This document shows positions 7,483 to 17,789 of a DNA stretch of 43,354 bases, piece after piece. Positions within the stretch are counted from its first letter, which is position 1. Each line of letters starts with the position of its first letter. The DNA is from Pseudomonadota bacterium. GTDB lineage: Bacteria; Pseudomonadota; Gammaproteobacteria; Burkholderiales; SG8-39. Position numbers and translations under genes: made by a program. A model generated the notes under the pieces. It had not been told where the DNA came from and did not search any database. It saw only the letters and a program-made list of their open reading frames with translations. The stretch covers positions 1 to 43,354 of the forward strand of contig JANXRZ010000110.1 of the NCBI GenBank assembly GCA_025352885.1, read 5' to 3'.

Positions 7483-10400
7483 TTGCCCCGCGTGACAGAA
7501 CGCATGCAGCGCCTGCGCGAAATCCCATACAACTACACGTCGTTCTCGGACCGAGAGATCGTGGTGCGCCTGCTCGGGCGCGGCGCGTGGGACCTGATCA
7601 GCGAACTGCGCGCCGAGCGGCGCACAGGGCGGTCGGCCCGTATGCTGTACGAGGTGCTCGGCGAAATCTGGATCGTCCAGAGGAACCCTTATCTGGAAGA
7701 CGACCTCATCGAGCATCCGCGACGGCGCGCCCAAGTGCTGGCCGGCATGCGCAAGCGGCTGGAGGAGATCGAGTTGCGGCGCGGCGAAAGCGACAAGGTT
7801 CAGGCGCTGCTTACGATGGGACGCGAAGCCGTCGACAAGTTCGATCTCGCGTTCGAGAGGACGCAGGCCATGCGGCGCAAGACCCTGCGCCGGCTTTCCC
7901 GCGTCACGCGCAAGGACAACATTGCCTTCGACGCGTTCGCTCGCGTATCGCACGTAACGGATGCGACCGACTGGCGTGTCGAATACCCGTTCGTGGTTGT
8001 TTCCCCGGATACCGAGGAAGAGGTGCAGTCCATCGTGCGCCAACTCGTTCGCCTCGGCCTCACGATCATCCCCCGTGGTGGCGGCACGGGGTATACAGGC
8101 GGCGCCGTGCCGCTCACGCGACGCTCGGCAGTCGTGAACACCGAAAAACTGGAAGCGCTCGGCCCGGTTGAGGATGCGGACCTACCCGGTCTCGGACGCT
8201 CAACTACGGTGATCCGGTGCGGCGCCGGGGTGGTCACCCGTCGGGTCATGGATGCCGCAGAAAATGCCGGATTGGTATTCGCAGTCGACCCGACCTCAGC
8301 CGACGCCTCTTGCATTGGCGGCAACGTCGCCATGAATGCGGGTGGAAAAAAAGCGGTGCTGTGGGGCACCGCAATCGACAACCTTGCCTCCTGGCGCATG
8401 GTGACGCCCCAGGCGGAGTGGCTCGAGGTGGAGCGGCTCGACCACAATCTCGGCAAGATCCACGACGTCGAGAAAGCCACTTTCCGTGTCTGTCGCTATG
8501 CGGCAGACGGCCGCAAGCTCCTCGAGGAATCGCATATCGAGATTCCCGGAGGCGGCTTCCGCAAGGCGGGGCTCGGCAAGGACGTCACGGACAAGTTCCT
8601 CTCGGGATTGCCCGGCGTACAGAAGGAAGGTACCGACGGCATCATCACGTCGGCACGGTTCATCCTGCACAAGATGCCGGCGCACATCCGGACCGTGTGC
8701 CTGGAATTTTTCGGCAACGCGCATGATGCCGTGCCGGCCATCGTCGAAATCACCGAGTACCTGGCAAAGCACCCCAGCGCGATGCTGGCCGGTCTCGAGC
8801 ACCTCGACGACCGGTACCTGAAAGCGGTCGGTTACGCGACCAAGGCGCGCCGCAACGAGCGACCGAAGATGGCGCTGTTCGGCGACATCGTCGGCGACAA
8901 CGTCGACGAAGTGGCGAGCGCCGCGTCCGCGGTCGTGAGGATAGCCAACGCGCGCGGCGGCGAGGGCTTCATCGCCGTCACGGCGGAGACCCGCAAGCGC
9001 TTCTGGCTCGACCGCGCGCGCACGGCTGCGATCGCTAAGCACACGAACGCGTTCAAGATCAACGAGGACGTGGTCATTCCGCTGCCGCGGCTGGCGGATT
9101 ATTCCGACGGCATCGAACGCATCAACATCGAGCTGTCGATCGCCAACAAGCTCGAACTGCTCGACGCCTTGTCGGAGTACTTCAAGGGGGAACTGCCGCT
9201 CATCCAGCAGGATGTGAAAGTCACCTCGGCAGAGTTACTGGGCGACCGGCCGAACCAGGCGCTCGAGGCGATCGAGAAAGTGCGCGCGAGGTGGCAATGG
9301 CTGCTGGGAAATCTGGATACGCCCGGCTCTCAGATCCCGCTGGAAGCCTTGGGGCACGGGGGCGTCGACCCGGCAAAAGCGCGACAGTTTCCAAGCGTGT
9401 TCGCCGCCGTCCAGTCGCACGCCCTGCGCGTGTCATGGAAAAGCGAGTTGCGGGAGGATTTGCTGCGCATTTTCGACGGCCTGGCGTTCACGAAGGTCGT
9501 GGAGGGCGCCCAGGCGGTCCACCGCAAAGTGCTGCGCGGACGCGTGTTCGTCGCCCTGCACATGCACGCGGGCGACGGCAACGTGCACACCAACATTCCC
9601 GTGAACTCGGACGACTACGTCATGCTCCAGCGCGCCAACGAGTCCGTGGCGCGCATCATGCGGCTCGCCAAGTCCCTCGGAGGGGTGATCTCCGGCGAGC
9701 ACGGCATCGGCATCACCAAGATGGATTACCTCGAGCCGGAGGAGATCGAAGCGTTCCGCGCTTATAAGCAGAAGGCCGATCCCGAAGGCCGGTTCAACGC
9801 CGGCAAGTTGCTGGCCGGCGGTGACCTTGCAAACGCCTATACCCCGAGCTTCTCGCTGCTTGGCGCGGAGTCCCTGATCCTCGAGCAGTCGGACCTCGGC
9901 GCGATCAACGAGTCCATCAAGGATTGCCTGCGCTGCGGCAAATGCAAGCCGGTGTGCGCCACACACGTGCCGCGCGCCAACCTGCTGTACTCACCGCGCA
10001 ATAAGATCCTCGCCACTTCGCTCCTCACTGAGGCGTTTCTCTACGAAGAGCAGACGCGTCGCGGCGTATCGTTCTCGCACTACGACGAATTCGGCGACGT
10101 GGCCGAGCATTGCACCGTATGCCACAAGTGCGCGAGCCCCTGCCCCGTCGACATCGATTTCGGCGACGTGTCGATTGCGATGCGCAACCTGCTGCGCCGC
10201 CAGGGCAAGCGCCGCTTCAACATCGGCACCGCTGCGTCGATGCTGTTCCTCAACGCGACCGACCCGCGCAAGATCAAGCTGGTCCGCACGGTCATGATCG
10301 AATGGGGCTTCGCGCTGCAGCGCCTTGCCTACCGGTTCGTCAAGCGCGCGGGACTCGCCGCTCGGCAGACGCAACATCCCCCGACTACGACGGGCGGGCG

Positions 10401-11334
10401 CCCGGCGCCCGTCGCGCAAGTCATCCACTTCATCAACAAGCCCATGCCCGCGAATGTGCCGATCCGGACGGCCCGGGCACTGCTCGATGTCGAAGACGCG
10501 CGCATCGTGCCGATCATCCGCGACCCCGCCAAGGTCACCGACGACTCCGACGCCGTGTTTTATTTCCCGGGATGCGGGTCCGAGAGGCTGTTCTCACAGG
10601 TCGGGCTTGCAACGCAGGCCATGCTCTACGAGATCGGAACCCAGTGCGTCCTGCCGCCGGGATATCTCTGCTGCGGCTATCCGCAGACCTCGGCCGGCGA
10701 GGCCGAGAAGGGCGAGCGCATCATTACGCAGAACAGGGTGCTGTTCCATCGCCTTGCGAACACACTCAACTATCTCGACATCAAGACTGTGATCGTGTCG
10801 TGCGGCACTTGCCTCGACCAGCTCGAGAAATACGAGTTCGGCAAGATCTTCCCCGGCTGCCGGCTGCTCGACATCCACGAGTACCTGCTCGAAAAAGGCG
10901 TGAAGCTCGACGGCGTGGCGGGCACGCGCTACATGTATCACGACCCGTGCCATACGCCGATCAAGACCCAGCAGCCCATGAAAGTGGTCAACGCGCTCTT
11001 GGGCGGCGACGTTGCGTTGTCGGACCGGTGTTGCGGAGAGTCGGGGACGCTCGCCGTCACGCGGCCGGATGTCTCCACGCAGGTGCGCTTCCGGAAAGAA
11101 GAGTCGTTTCGCAAGGGTGTCGCAGCCATCCGATCCAGCGGCCATTCTGGGGATGTGAAAATGCTTACATCCTGCCCTTCGTGCCTGCAGGGATTGTCGC
11201 GTTTTGCGGATGACACCGGCGTGCAGTCCGATTATATTGTTGTCGAATTGGCTCGCCACCTGCTCGGCACCGAATGGCTGCCTGAGTTCGTGAAGAAAGC
11301 CAACGCCGGCGGGATAGAACGCGTCCTGCTTTAA
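7483..11334 (+). CDS. Large FAD/FMN-binding and Fe-S oxidoreductase (DUF3683, GlcD-GlcF-like fusion)
   Basis: This 1283-residue protein fuses the parts of a glycolate/D-lactate dehydrogenase. In order: a DUF3683 N-terminal region (about 1-130) beginning [15 protein letters not shown]; a FAD_binding_4 domain (about 165-330) with [11 protein letters not shown] and [20 protein letters not shown]; a FAD-oxidase C-terminal domain with [10 protein letters not shown] and GEHGIG (near 738); two 4Fe-4S motifs, CxxCxxCxxxC from Cys815 and CxxCxxCxxxCP from Cys877; and two CCG domains (LCCG near 1065, and HDPCH plus RCCGESG near 1150-1185). It probably oxidises a 2-hydroxyacid and passes electrons through Fe-S centres to the quinone pool; the substrate is unknown. 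The start is ambiguous between TTG 7483, GTG 7492 and ATG 7504. It appears intact. Confidence 0.93.
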   Translation: MPRVTERMQRLREIPYNYTSFSDREIVVRLLGRGAWDLISELRAERRTGRSARMLYEVLGEIWIVQRNPYLEDDLIEHPRRRAQVLAGMRKRLEEIELRRGESDKVQALLTMGREAVDKFDLAFERTQAMRRKTLRRLSRVTRKDNIAFDAFARVSHVTDATDWRVEYPFVVVSPDTEEEVQSIVRQLVRLGLTIIPRGGGTGYTGGAVPLTRRSAVVNTEKLEALGPVEDADLPGLGRSTTVIRCGAGVVTRRVMDAAENAGLVFAVDPTSADASCIGGNVAMNAGGKKAVLWGTAIDNLASWRMVTPQAEWLEVERLDHNLGKIHDVEKATFRVCRYAADGRKLLEESHIEIPGGGFRKAGLGKDVTDKFLSGLPGVQKEGTDGIITSARFILHKMPAHIRTVCLEFFGNAHDAVPAIVEITEYLAKHPSAMLAGLEHLDDRYLKAVGYATKARRNERPKMALFGDIVGDNVDEVASAASAVVRIANARGGEGFIAVTAETRKRFWLDRARTAAIAKHTNAFKINEDVVIPLPRLADYSDGIERINIELSIANKLELLDALSEYFKGELPLIQQDVKVTSAELLGDRPNQALEAIEKVRARWQWLLGNLDTPGSQIPLEALGHGGVDPAKARQFPSVFAAVQSHALRVSWKSELREDLLRIFDGLAFTKVVEGAQAVHRKVLRGRVFVALHMHAGDGNVHTNIPVNSDDYVMLQRANESVARIMRLAKSLGGVISGEHGIGITKMDYLEPEEIEAFRAYKQKADPEGRFNAGKLLAGGDLANAYTPSFSLLGAESLILEQSDLGAINESIKDCLRCGKCKPVCATHVPRANLLYSPRNKILATSLLTEAFLYEEQTRRGVSFSHYDEFGDVAEHCTVCHKCASPCPVDIDFGDVSIAMRNLLRRQGKRRFNIGTAASMLFLNATDPRKIKLVRTVMIEWGFALQRLAYRFVKRAGLAARQTQHPPTTTGGRPAPVAQVIHFINKPMPANVPIRTARALLDVEDARIVPIIRDPAKVTDDSDAVFYFPGCGSERLFSQVGLATQAMLYEIGTQCVLPPGYLCCGYPQTSAGEAEKGERIITQNRVLFHRLANTLNYLDIKTVIVSCGTCLDQLEKYEFGKIFPGCRLLDIHEYLLEKGVKLDGVAGTRYMYHDPCHTPIKTQQPMKVVNALLGGDVALSDRCCGESGTLAVTRPDVSTQVRFRKEESFRKGVAAIRSSGHSGDVKMLTSCPSCLQGLSRFADDTGVQSDYIVVELARHLLGTEWLPEFVKKANAGGIERVLL

Positions 11335-11347
11335 AGGGGTCCGGGGG

Positions 11348-11779
11348 ATGCATTGCTTGCTCTGCGAAGAGGAGGGCGGAACCGTGCTCTGGCGCGACGA
11401 CTTCTGCCGGATCGTGCGCATCCCCGGCGCCGACTATCCGGGCCTGTGCCGGGTGATCCTCAATCGGCACGTTCGCGAAATGACCGACCTCCCGGACGAC
11501 GACAAGAGTCGCCTGATGGGGGTCGTGTTCGCCACCGAGTGCACGCTGCGCGGATTGTTCCGCCCGGACAAGATCAACCTCGCAAGCTTCGGCAACCAGG
11601 TGCCGCACCTGCACTGGCACGTCGTTCCGCGCACCGCCGAAGACCCGCATTTTCCCGATCCGGCCTGGGGGCCGGCGCGGCGGCCTGCGCCGGTCGGCGG
11701 TCACGAAGTAAGCAACGCGGCCCTGTCGGCGAAGCTTGCTGAATTGCTCACTCCCGGAAAGCATCCATCCAATGACTGA
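11348..11779 (+). CDS. HIT family protein
   Basis: This is a 143-residue member of the histidine-triad nucleotide hydrolase/transferase superfamily. The triad HLHWH (His87, His89, His91) followed by VVPR lies at the C-terminal side of the domain; the middle histidine is the nucleophile in the family. The N-terminal CLLC pair may bind zinc, as in other HIT proteins, but the matching ligands are not clear. The substrate is unknown, since family members act on dinucleoside polyphosphates or AMP-lysine type conjugates. The gene follows the large oxidoreductase by 13 nt, with a GGGG purine run just before the ATG, and overlaps the next gene by 8 nt, so all three are probably co-transcribed. Confidence 0.9.
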   Translation: MHCLLCEEEGGTVLWRDDFCRIVRIPGADYPGLCRVILNRHVREMTDLPDDDKSRLMGVVFATECTLRGLFRPDKINLASFGNQVPHLHWHVVPRTAEDPHFPDPAWGPARRPAPVGGHEVSNAALSAKLAELLTPGKHPSND

Positions 11780-13400
11780 ACCCGCGTTCGAACTGCCCGA
11801 CCTTTCGGCCGAATCGGGGCCTGAGTTCACTGATGTGCTCGCCTGCAAGGCCTGGCTCGAGCACGTGCCGCTTGCAAACGTCTCGGAAGCGCAGCGTCAG
11901 CTCCTCGAGCAGGTGACCGAATTCAACCGGTTCCCCTGCAAGGCGCTCATGCGCCTGCAAGTGCTCGAGGCGTTGCGCGAGGCCGTCGCCTTCGTGCAGA
12001 TCGAGCAGGCCAAGCGCTTCACCAACCGCGCCTTGCCGATGGCCGATGCGGAAGCGGCGATCTTCACCGAAACGACGGCGCTTTGGGACCAGATGCGGAT
12101 CGGTTACCTGCACTGCCTGACCGCGAGCGCCGCCGATGAGATCGGCATGCGCACGCATGCCGCGCTGCTCGCGCAGCGAGTCCTCGCCTATTGCGGACTC
12201 AAGATGTTCCACCACTACCGCGCTTATCGCGAAGTGGAGCGGACCGACTGGCAGGCGTTGCACCGGACCTACAAGCTCGCCGAGGAACTCGGGGTGGCCG
12301 AGGAATCGGTGAAGGACTACCTCAACCGTGACGTCCACGATGCGACACCCCGCATCCAGTACATGCGCGCGATCCTCATGGGCATGGCGAACCCAAATGA
12401 GCTCGCCCGCAGGCAGTTGTCGTTCGTTGGCTTCCTGCTCGAGCGCTGGGCGGAAAAGGTCGACCTGCTCCCGACGCCGGTAATGGAGGAGGGCATGCTG
12501 CCGCTGGGCGTGGACCTCGCCGGCGACATGCCGCCCGAGCGGCAGACCGGCAGCGGGGACGGCGAACTCGTGGACCCGCGCTACCTCGAGGTCACAAGAT
12601 TGACCAAGAGCCTCAAGAACCGCATCGGGCTGCTGCGCAAGGGCGAATCGCCCGCAAAGCTCGCGCTCGGAGAAGACTGCGTGCAGCCCTCGTGCGAGCA
12701 GTTGCTCGTTTTCCTATACCGGCAGTGGTGCCAGCCACGTCCGCCGCGCGCCGAGCGAAAGCGCGTGGCGCAGGAGGCGCTGGTCTGCAACGAGCTCGCC
12801 GCGATCCACTACTACGTCTCGGGCAAGGCGTTTCGCCAGCCAGCCGGCCAGACCGAGCTTACCCAGCATGAACGCGAGCAGATAGCCACGTTCGGGCGGA
12901 TCAGCACCAAGGACGAGGACGACTACAGTTCGACGCATGGGTTCCTTCTGGAGCACTGGCAGGTCGAGGACGAGAGCGTCGCGGGCCTGCGCATGGTGCG
13001 GGCTGCCGGCACACCCGGTAAGCGCTTCGGGCACGGGCAGCTGGTCGCCGTGCGGCCGGGCGACTCGAAAAACTTCATGCTCGCCCAAACTCGCTGGCTC
13101 ATGCAGGGCACCGATGGCGCACTGAATGCGGGCTTGCGGCTGCTGCCCGGACTGCCCGCCGCGATCGCTATCCGCGCGTATGGGCTGAATGCCGCTAAAG
13201 AAAAGTACGTGCCTGCGCTCACGCTGACTGAGGTGGCCGCCCTCAAGTCGCCGCCGACGCTGATCCTGCCCTCGGGCTGGTTCAAGCCCAAGCGCGTCAT
13301 CGAAGTCTTCGTCCAGCAGACGTTGCGCGTGAGGCTCCAGGACCTGATCGAGCGCGGCCCGGACTTCGAACGTATGTCGTACGAGGTCCTGCCCGACTAG
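11772..13400 (+). CDS. Conserved protein of unknown function, possible PilZ-like C-terminal domain
   Basis: This 542-residue soluble protein has no signal peptide or membrane span, and I cannot assign it with certainty. The N-terminal two thirds are helical (for example FNRFPCKALMRLQVLEALREAV and a segment rich in Tyr and His near HHYRAYREVERTDWQALH). The C-terminal 150 residues are beta-rich (GQLVAVRP, FMLAQTRWLMQ, LNAGLRLLPG, AIAIRAYG). That order resembles PilZ-like regions of proteins annotated as cyclic-di-GMP binding in betaproteobacteria and xanthomonads, but the canonical RxxxR and D/NxSxxG signature is not evident. The ATG at 11772 lies within the end of the HIT gene; an in-frame upstream start at 11736 would only lengthen that overlap. 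The role is unknown. Confidence 0.7.
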   Translation: MTEPAFELPDLSAESGPEFTDVLACKAWLEHVPLANVSEAQRQLLEQVTEFNRFPCKALMRLQVLEALREAVAFVQIEQAKRFTNRALPMADAEAAIFTETTALWDQMRIGYLHCLTASAADEIGMRTHAALLAQRVLAYCGLKMFHHYRAYREVERTDWQALHRTYKLAEELGVAEESVKDYLNRDVHDATPRIQYMRAILMGMANPNELARRQLSFVGFLLERWAEKVDLLPTPVMEEGMLPLGVDLAGDMPPERQTGSGDGELVDPRYLEVTRLTKSLKNRIGLLRKGESPAKLALGEDCVQPSCEQLLVFLYRQWCQPRPPRAERKRVAQEALVCNELAAIHYYVSGKAFRQPAGQTELTQHEREQIATFGRISTKDEDDYSSTHGFLLEHWQVEDESVAGLRMVRAAGTPGKRFGHGQLVAVRPGDSKNFMLAQTRWLMQGTDGALNAGLRLLPGLPAAIAIRAYGLNAAKEKYVPALTLTEVAALKSPPTLILPSGWFKPKRVIEVFVQQTLRVRLQDLIERGPDFERMSYEVLPD

Positions 13401-13434
13401 CCCGGGGCTTGCGCGGGCGCGGAGCGGCCCCATG

Positions 13435-13440
13435 TATGAT
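13435..13440 (+). promoter_or_regulatory. Candidate -10 element before the DUF971-ubiE operon
   Basis: TATGAT ends 9 nt before the ATG at 13450, so transcription from it would give an almost leaderless mRNA. No good -35 at 16-18 bp; a TTGCGC lies about 20 bp upstream. Confidence 0.3.
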
Positions 13441-13449
13441 CCCGGCCCT

Positions 13450-13863
13450 ATGAGCGCGACACCGTCCCCGACTGAAATCAAGTTGCACCAGAAATCCCGG
13501 GTGCTCGAAATCGCTTTCTCGGACGGACGGTCTTTCTCGCTGCCGTACGAATTCCTCCGCGTGTTCTCGCCGTCTGCCGAGGTGCGAGGTCACGGGCCGG
13601 GGCAGGAAGTCCTGCAGACAGGCAAGCGGGAAGTGAACGTCGTAACGCTCGATCCAGTCGGTTCGTATGCGGTGCAGCCCACGTTTTCCGACGGGCACGC
13701 CACCGGCCTCTACTCCTGGGACTACTTGTATTCGCTCGGCGCCGAGCAAGATCGGCTTTGGTCCGACTATCTTGCGAAACTCGAGGCCGCAGGGGCTTCG
13801 CGTGACCAAGAGCAGGCGCTTACCTCCGCAAAAGCGGGGGCGACCAAGGGGCACTGCTCGTGA
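13450..13863 (+). CDS. DUF971 (gamma-butyrobetaine hydroxylase-like N-terminal domain) protein
   Basis: This is a 137-residue single-domain protein: [20 protein letters not shown], then [20 protein letters not shown] and a C-terminal [15 protein letters not shown]. These are hallmarks of DUF971, the small domain also found at the N-terminus of gamma-butyrobetaine hydroxylases and in some Fe-S-related proteins. A free-standing copy directly before ubiE is a frequent betaproteobacterial arrangement. The biochemical role is not established. The ATG at 13450 is preferred over an in-frame ATG at 13432, which falls in the candidate promoter. The stop overlaps the ubiE GTG by four bases. Confidence 0.88.
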   Translation: MSATPSPTEIKLHQKSRVLEIAFSDGRSFSLPYEFLRVFSPSAEVRGHGPGQEVLQTGKREVNVVTLDPVGSYAVQPTFSDGHATGLYSWDYLYSLGAEQDRLWSDYLAKLEAAGASRDQEQALTSAKAGATKGHCS

Positions 13864-14594
13864 CAGCCGAGTCTGACTTCGGCTTCCAGAAAGTCCCGGA
13901 GGGCGCGAAAGCAGGCCGCGTGAGGGACGTGTTCGACCGAGTGGCTGACAAGTACGACGTCATGAACGACCTCATGTCGCTCGGCCTGCATCGCGCATGG
14001 AAGGCTTTTGCGGTTTCGCTGTCCGGCGTGCGAGCCGGCGAGCGCGTGCTCGATGTGGCCGCAGGCAGCGCAGACCTCTCCAAGGCCTTTGCGCGCCGGG
14101 TGGGTGCTTCGGGGCAGGTTTGGGTCACCGACATCAATGGCAGCATGCTGGCCGTAGGCCGCGACCGGCTGCTGGACGCGGGTCTTGTCTGTCCGCCGGT
14201 CCAGTGCGATGCCGAAGCACTGCCTTTCCCGGACGAGTACTTCGACTGCGTGAGCGTAGCGTTCGGCCTGCGCAACATGACGCACAAGGACAAGGCGCTG
14301 GCGGAAATGGCCCGGGTCCTCAAGCCGGGCGGGCGCCTGCTCGTGCTCGAGTTCTCCAAGGTCTGGAAACCATTGGAAAAGGCCTATGACCTTTATTCTT
14401 TCCGGGTACTGCCCTGGCTCGGCGAAAAAGTGGCCAAGGACGGGGCGGCTTACCGGTACCTGGCCGAATCCATCCGCATGCATCCGGGGCAGGAGGCGCT
14501 CAAAAGCATGATGGAACGCTCGGGCCTCGAGAATGTCGAATACTTCAACTTGGCGGCGGGTGTCGTAGCACTGCACCGCGGCTACCGCGTATAG
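13860..14594 (+). CDS. ubiE: Ubiquinone/menaquinone biosynthesis C-methyltransferase UbiE
   Basis: UbiE is the SAM-dependent C-methyltransferase that methylates the benzoquinol (or demethylmenaquinol) ring. It has 244 residues: [25 protein letters not shown] near the N-terminus, the SAM-binding [36 protein letters not shown] and [19 protein letters not shown], all diagnostic of UbiE rather than other methyltransferases. Translation starts at a GTG (13860) inside the end of the DUF971 gene (GTGA overlap). It belongs functionally with ubiJ and ubiB downstream, although a Tim44-like gene and a terminator lie between. Confidence 0.96.
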   Translation: MTAESDFGFQKVPEGAKAGRVRDVFDRVADKYDVMNDLMSLGLHRAWKAFAVSLSGVRAGERVLDVAAGSADLSKAFARRVGASGQVWVTDINGSMLAVGRDRLLDAGLVCPPVQCDAEALPFPDEYFDCVSVAFGLRNMTHKDKALAEMARVLKPGGRLLVLEFSKVWKPLEKAYDLYSFRVLPWLGEKVAKDGAAYRYLAESIRMHPGQEALKSMMERSGLENVEYFNLAAGVVALHRGYRV

Positions 14595-14687
14595 CCACTG
14601 CGTATAGTTACTAAAGCGTCGCTCTACGGGTTAGGATGGGCGGCTGGGCAAAAGGCACCGGCGGCACTTTTAAGAGGATGGGACACA

Positions 14688-15566
14688 ATGAAACGAATCC
14701 TGGTTGGCATGATGGCGGTGTTCATGGGCCTCGCATTGGCGGTTGGCCAGGCTGAAGCGGCCAAGGTCGGCGGCGGCCGGAGCGTCGGCACCCAGCGAAA
14801 CATCACCAAGGCTCCCCCGACGGCAACGCCGCCACGGCAGGCCGCGCCGCAAGCTGCGCCGGCAACGCCCGCGGCCGCGCCCCAGTCCGCGCTTAGTCGC
14901 TGGGCCCCGATGCTCGGCGGCCTCGCGATCGGCGGGTTGCTCGGCTCGATGTTCTCAGGCGGTGGCTTGGGCGGCTTGGGTGGCGCCATGGGCAGCATCC
15001 TCATGATGGCGCTTCTTGGGTTTGCGGTGGTCTTCGCCGTCCGGTTGTTCATGCGCGGACGTGCTGGCCAACAGGCTGCTCCCGCTCAGGGATCCATGCA
15101 TTACTCGGGCCTGGGCAATGAGACGGTGGCGGCCCCGCCGCCTTCCCAGTCGGCCGGCTTCGAAGCGCAACCGGTCTTGCCTGCAGCAAACATCCCCGCA
15201 GGGTTCGACGCCGAAGGGTTCGTCCGCCAGGCGAAGCTTTCTTACATCCGCATGCAGACAGCGAATGACTCCGGCAACGTCGAGGAACTGCGCGAGTTCA
15301 CGACGCCCGACATGTTCCAGGCCCTCAAGGCCGATGTGGACGCACGGGGCGGTGCAAAGCAGTTCACGGATGTCGTGACCCTGAATGCGGACCTGCTCGA
15401 AGTCGTAACCGAGGGCGAAACCCATTGGGCGAGCGTGCGGTTCTCCGGCCTCGTGCGCGAAACGCCGGGCCAGGCACCGGCATCCTTCGAAGAGGTGTGG
15501 AACCTGGCCAAGCCGGCCGACGGCTCCACCGGCTGGCTGCTCTCGGGCATCCAGCAGATGCATTGA
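14688..15566 (+). CDS. Tim44-like domain membrane protein
   Basis: This 292-residue protein has a signal peptide (about 1-24, ending AEA), a low-complexity Ala/Pro-rich stretch (about 40-68), a Gly/Met-rich hydrophobic segment (about 72-120, including repeated GGLG) and a C-terminal Tim44-like domain (about 165-292, from FVRQAKLSYIRMQTANDSGNVEELREFTTPDMF). Bacterial proteins of this architecture are membrane-anchored with unknown function; the name comes from similarity to the mitochondrial import motor subunit. AAGAGGA about ten bases before the ATG supports the start. It sits between ubiE and ubiJ and ends just before a strong hairpin. Confidence 0.87.
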   Translation: MKRILVGMMAVFMGLALAVGQAEAAKVGGGRSVGTQRNITKAPPTATPPRQAAPQAAPATPAAAPQSALSRWAPMLGGLAIGGLLGSMFSGGGLGGLGGAMGSILMMALLGFAVVFAVRLFMRGRAGQQAAPAQGSMHYSGLGNETVAAPPPSQSAGFEAQPVLPAANIPAGFDAEGFVRQAKLSYIRMQTANDSGNVEELREFTTPDMFQALKADVDARGGAKQFTDVVTLNADLLEVVTEGETHWASVRFSGLVRETPGQAPASFEEVWNLAKPADGSTGWLLSGIQQMH

Positions 15567-15575
15567 AGACGCCTC

Positions 15576-15584
15576 TGCGATAAT
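15576..15584 (+). promoter_or_regulatory. Candidate extended -10 element between the Tim44-like gene and ubiJ
   Basis: TGCGATAAT fits an extended -10. A transcript from it would start near 15591, inside the inverted repeat that forms the following terminator, leaving a ubiJ leader of about 55 nt. No clear -35. Confidence 0.3.
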
Positions 15585-15588
15585 CCCC

Positions 15589-15616
15589 AAGGCCACCGCA
15601 AGGTGGCCTTGTTGTT
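15589..15616 (+). terminator. Intrinsic terminator after the Tim44-like gene
   Basis: Nine-base perfect stem AAGGCCACC / GGTGGCCTT with a GCAA tetraloop, followed by GTTGTTT. GNRA loop and T-rich tail make this a strong rho-independent terminator on the plus strand. Confidence 0.8.
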
Positions 15617-15648
15617 TGCGCTTCCTGTTTCCACTTCGGGTTTAGGCA

Positions 15649-16254
15649 ATGGGCATGTTCGACCAAGGCGCCGCCACAGCGCTGAACCACCTCCTCGCGC
15701 GCGAAGAATGGGCGCGCGACAAGCTCGCCCCGTTCGCGGGGGAGGTGGTCGAATTTCGCCTCCCGCCGATGCCGTCGGTGAGGCTTGCCATCACCCAAGG
15801 CGGCTTTGCCGCCGCCGCCGAAGCGGGCGCCGTAACGACCCTGACGCTGAGTGGTAAGCCCGGCCTGCTGGTGGCCCTCTCGAAGGGAGAGGAGCACGTC
15901 ATGCGCGCAGTTGAAATCTCGGGCAACGCGCGCCTTGCGACGGAAATCCTCGAATTGCTGCGCTACCTGCGCTGGGATGTGGAAGAAGATCTGTCGCGCG
16001 TGGTCGGCGATGTGGTCGCTCACCGCGTGGTCGGGACGGCGCGGCAGTTCGCCGCGTGGCAGGCCGACGCCGGCCGACGGCTGGCGGAAAACGTCATGGA
16101 GTACGCGATCGAAGAGCGCCGCCTGGTTGTGGCGCGCGAAGAGTTCGACGCGTTCGCGGCAGAAGTCGCCGCGCTGCGCGATGACCTCGATCGCCTTCAA
16201 CAGCGTGTGGAGCGCCATCGCAAGGCCAGCACGACCGGCGCGGCAGGGCTGTGA
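15649..16254 (+). CDS. ubiJ: Ubiquinone biosynthesis accessory factor UbiJ (SCP2 domain)
   Basis: UbiJ is an accessory lipid-binding protein of the aerobic ubiquinone-synthesis complex; with UbiK it is thought to hold polyprenylated intermediates. It has 201 residues: an SCP2-like N-terminal domain (about 1-115, including [59 protein letters not shown]) and a C-terminal helical, likely coiled-coil region (about 160-190). The position immediately before ubiB and near ubiE is the canonical order. The ATG at 15649 is chosen, with another ATG two codons on. The stop overlaps the ubiB start by four bases. Confidence 0.92.
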   Translation: MGMFDQGAATALNHLLAREEWARDKLAPFAGEVVEFRLPPMPSVRLAITQGGFAAAAEAGAVTTLTLSGKPGLLVALSKGEEHVMRAVEISGNARLATEILELLRYLRWDVEEDLSRVVGDVVAHRVVGTARQFAAWQADAGRRLAENVMEYAIEERRLVVAREEFDAFAAEVAALRDDLDRLQQRVERHRKASTTGAAGL

Positions 16255-17789
16255 GGCGCCTTCTCCGGCTGCTGCGCATCCTGTCCATCGGGCTCAAGTT
16301 CGGGCTCCACGATTACCTCCCGGCCGGGCGGGCACGTTGGCTTCTGGCGCTGGTGGGCACGCGGAATACCGGCCCACGCGGCCTGAGGATGCGCAACGCG
16401 CTCGAGGAGCTCGGACCCATCTTCGTTAAGTTCGGCCAGGTCCTTTCGACACGCCGCGACTTGCTGCCGCAGGACATCGCGGACGAGCTGGCGAAATTGC
16501 AGGACCAGGTTCCGCCGTTTCCGTCGGACTTGGCGGCCGCAGAGATCGAACGCTCGCTCGGGCGGCCGATCAGCACCGTGTTCGCTTCATTCGAGCGCGA
16601 TCCCGTGGCGAGCGCATCGATCGCCCAGGTGCACCTGGCCACGCTGGGCGCGGGTCGCCATGAAGGAGCGGAAGTTGCCGTAAAGGTCTTACGCCCGGAC
16701 GTAGAGGCGATCATCGCGCGCGACCTCGCCTTGCTGGAGACGGCTGCCGGCCTGGTGGAAAAGTTGTGGCCGGACGGGCGTCGCCTCAAGCCGCGCGAAG
16801 TGGTGGGCGAATTCGCCAAGCACCTGGCCGACGAGCTTGATCTCATGCGCGAAGCGTCGAATGCCAGCCAGCTGCGCCGCAACTTCGCCGATTCAAACTT
16901 GCTGCTCGTGCCGGAGATCTACTGGGACTATTGCTCGCAGCGCGTCATGGTGATGGAGCGCATGCACGGGACGCCCGTCTCGCAGGTCGAGCACATGCGC
17001 GCAAAAGGAGTCGACATCCCGCAGCTTGCGCGCACCGGCGTGGAGATTTTCTTCACCCAGGTCTTTCGGGACGGCTTTTTCCATGCCGACATGCACCCGG
17101 GCAATATCTTCGTCTCGACCGATGGCCCCCAGCTCGGACGGTATATCGCGCTCGATTTCGGCATCATGGGCACGCTAACCGAAGTCGATAAGAATTACCT
17201 CGCGCAGAATTTCCTCGCTTTTTTCAATCGGGATTACACGAGGGTCGCGCAAGCACACCTCGATGCCGGCTGGGTGCCGCCTGAAACGCGGGTCGACGAA
17301 TTCGAAGCCGCGATTCGCGCCGTGTGCGAGCCGATCTTCGCCCGCCCGTTGCGCGAGATTTATTTCGGCAGGCTCCTGCTGCGCCTCTTCCAGACCTCGC
17401 GTCGCTTCAATGTCGAGATCCAGCCGCAACTGGTGCTGTTGCAAAAAACCCTGCTCAACATCGAAGGGCTGGGCCGCCAGCTCGATCCCGACCTCGACCT
17501 CTGGCAGACGGCCAAGCCCTACCTGGAGCGCTGGATGGCCGAGCAGATCGGCTGGCGCGCGCTCGCGCGGAACTTGAAACGCGAGGCGCCGTACTGGGCA
17601 GCAACCCTGCCGCAACTGCCGCGCCTCTTGCACCGCTCGCTCAGCGATGAACGCGTCGAGCGATTCGAGCGCGCATTCGATGCGCTGCATGCGCAAGGCG
17701 CGCGCCGGAACCGGCTGCTCGCCCTGCTGGTAGCCGTTGCGTTCGCGTGGGTGGCGGTCCAGGCATGGGTGGTCCTGAGCGTCCTTTGA
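16251..17789 (+). CDS. ubiB: UbiB, atypical protein kinase-like ATPase of ubiquinone biosynthesis
   Basis: UbiB is a membrane-anchored ABC1/ADCK-family ATPase needed for ubiquinone synthesis, thought to extract hydrophobic intermediates for the Ubi enzymes. It has 512 residues. Visible are the family-specific KFGQ (about residue 60, the KxGQ motif that blocks ordinary kinase activity), ARAHL-type [20 protein letters not shown] with the ATP-binding lysine, HADMHPGN and the metal-binding DFGIMG. The C-terminus is a transmembrane helix (about 485-510, [21 protein letters not shown]). Start is GTG at 16251, inside the end of ubiJ. Length and motifs are complete. Confidence 0.96.
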   Translation: MRRLLRLLRILSIGLKFGLHDYLPAGRARWLLALVGTRNTGPRGLRMRNALEELGPIFVKFGQVLSTRRDLLPQDIADELAKLQDQVPPFPSDLAAAEIERSLGRPISTVFASFERDPVASASIAQVHLATLGAGRHEGAEVAVKVLRPDVEAIIARDLALLETAAGLVEKLWPDGRRLKPREVVGEFAKHLADELDLMREASNASQLRRNFADSNLLLVPEIYWDYCSQRVMVMERMHGTPVSQVEHMRAKGVDIPQLARTGVEIFFTQVFRDGFFHADMHPGNIFVSTDGPQLGRYIALDFGIMGTLTEVDKNYLAQNFLAFFNRDYTRVAQAHLDAGWVPPETRVDEFEAAIRAVCEPIFARPLREIYFGRLLLRLFQTSRRFNVEIQPQLVLLQKTLLNIEGLGRQLDPDLDLWQTAKPYLERWMAEQIGWRALARNLKREAPYWAATLPQLPRLLHRSLSDERVERFERAFDALHAQGARRNRLLALLVAVAFAWVAVQAWVVLSVL

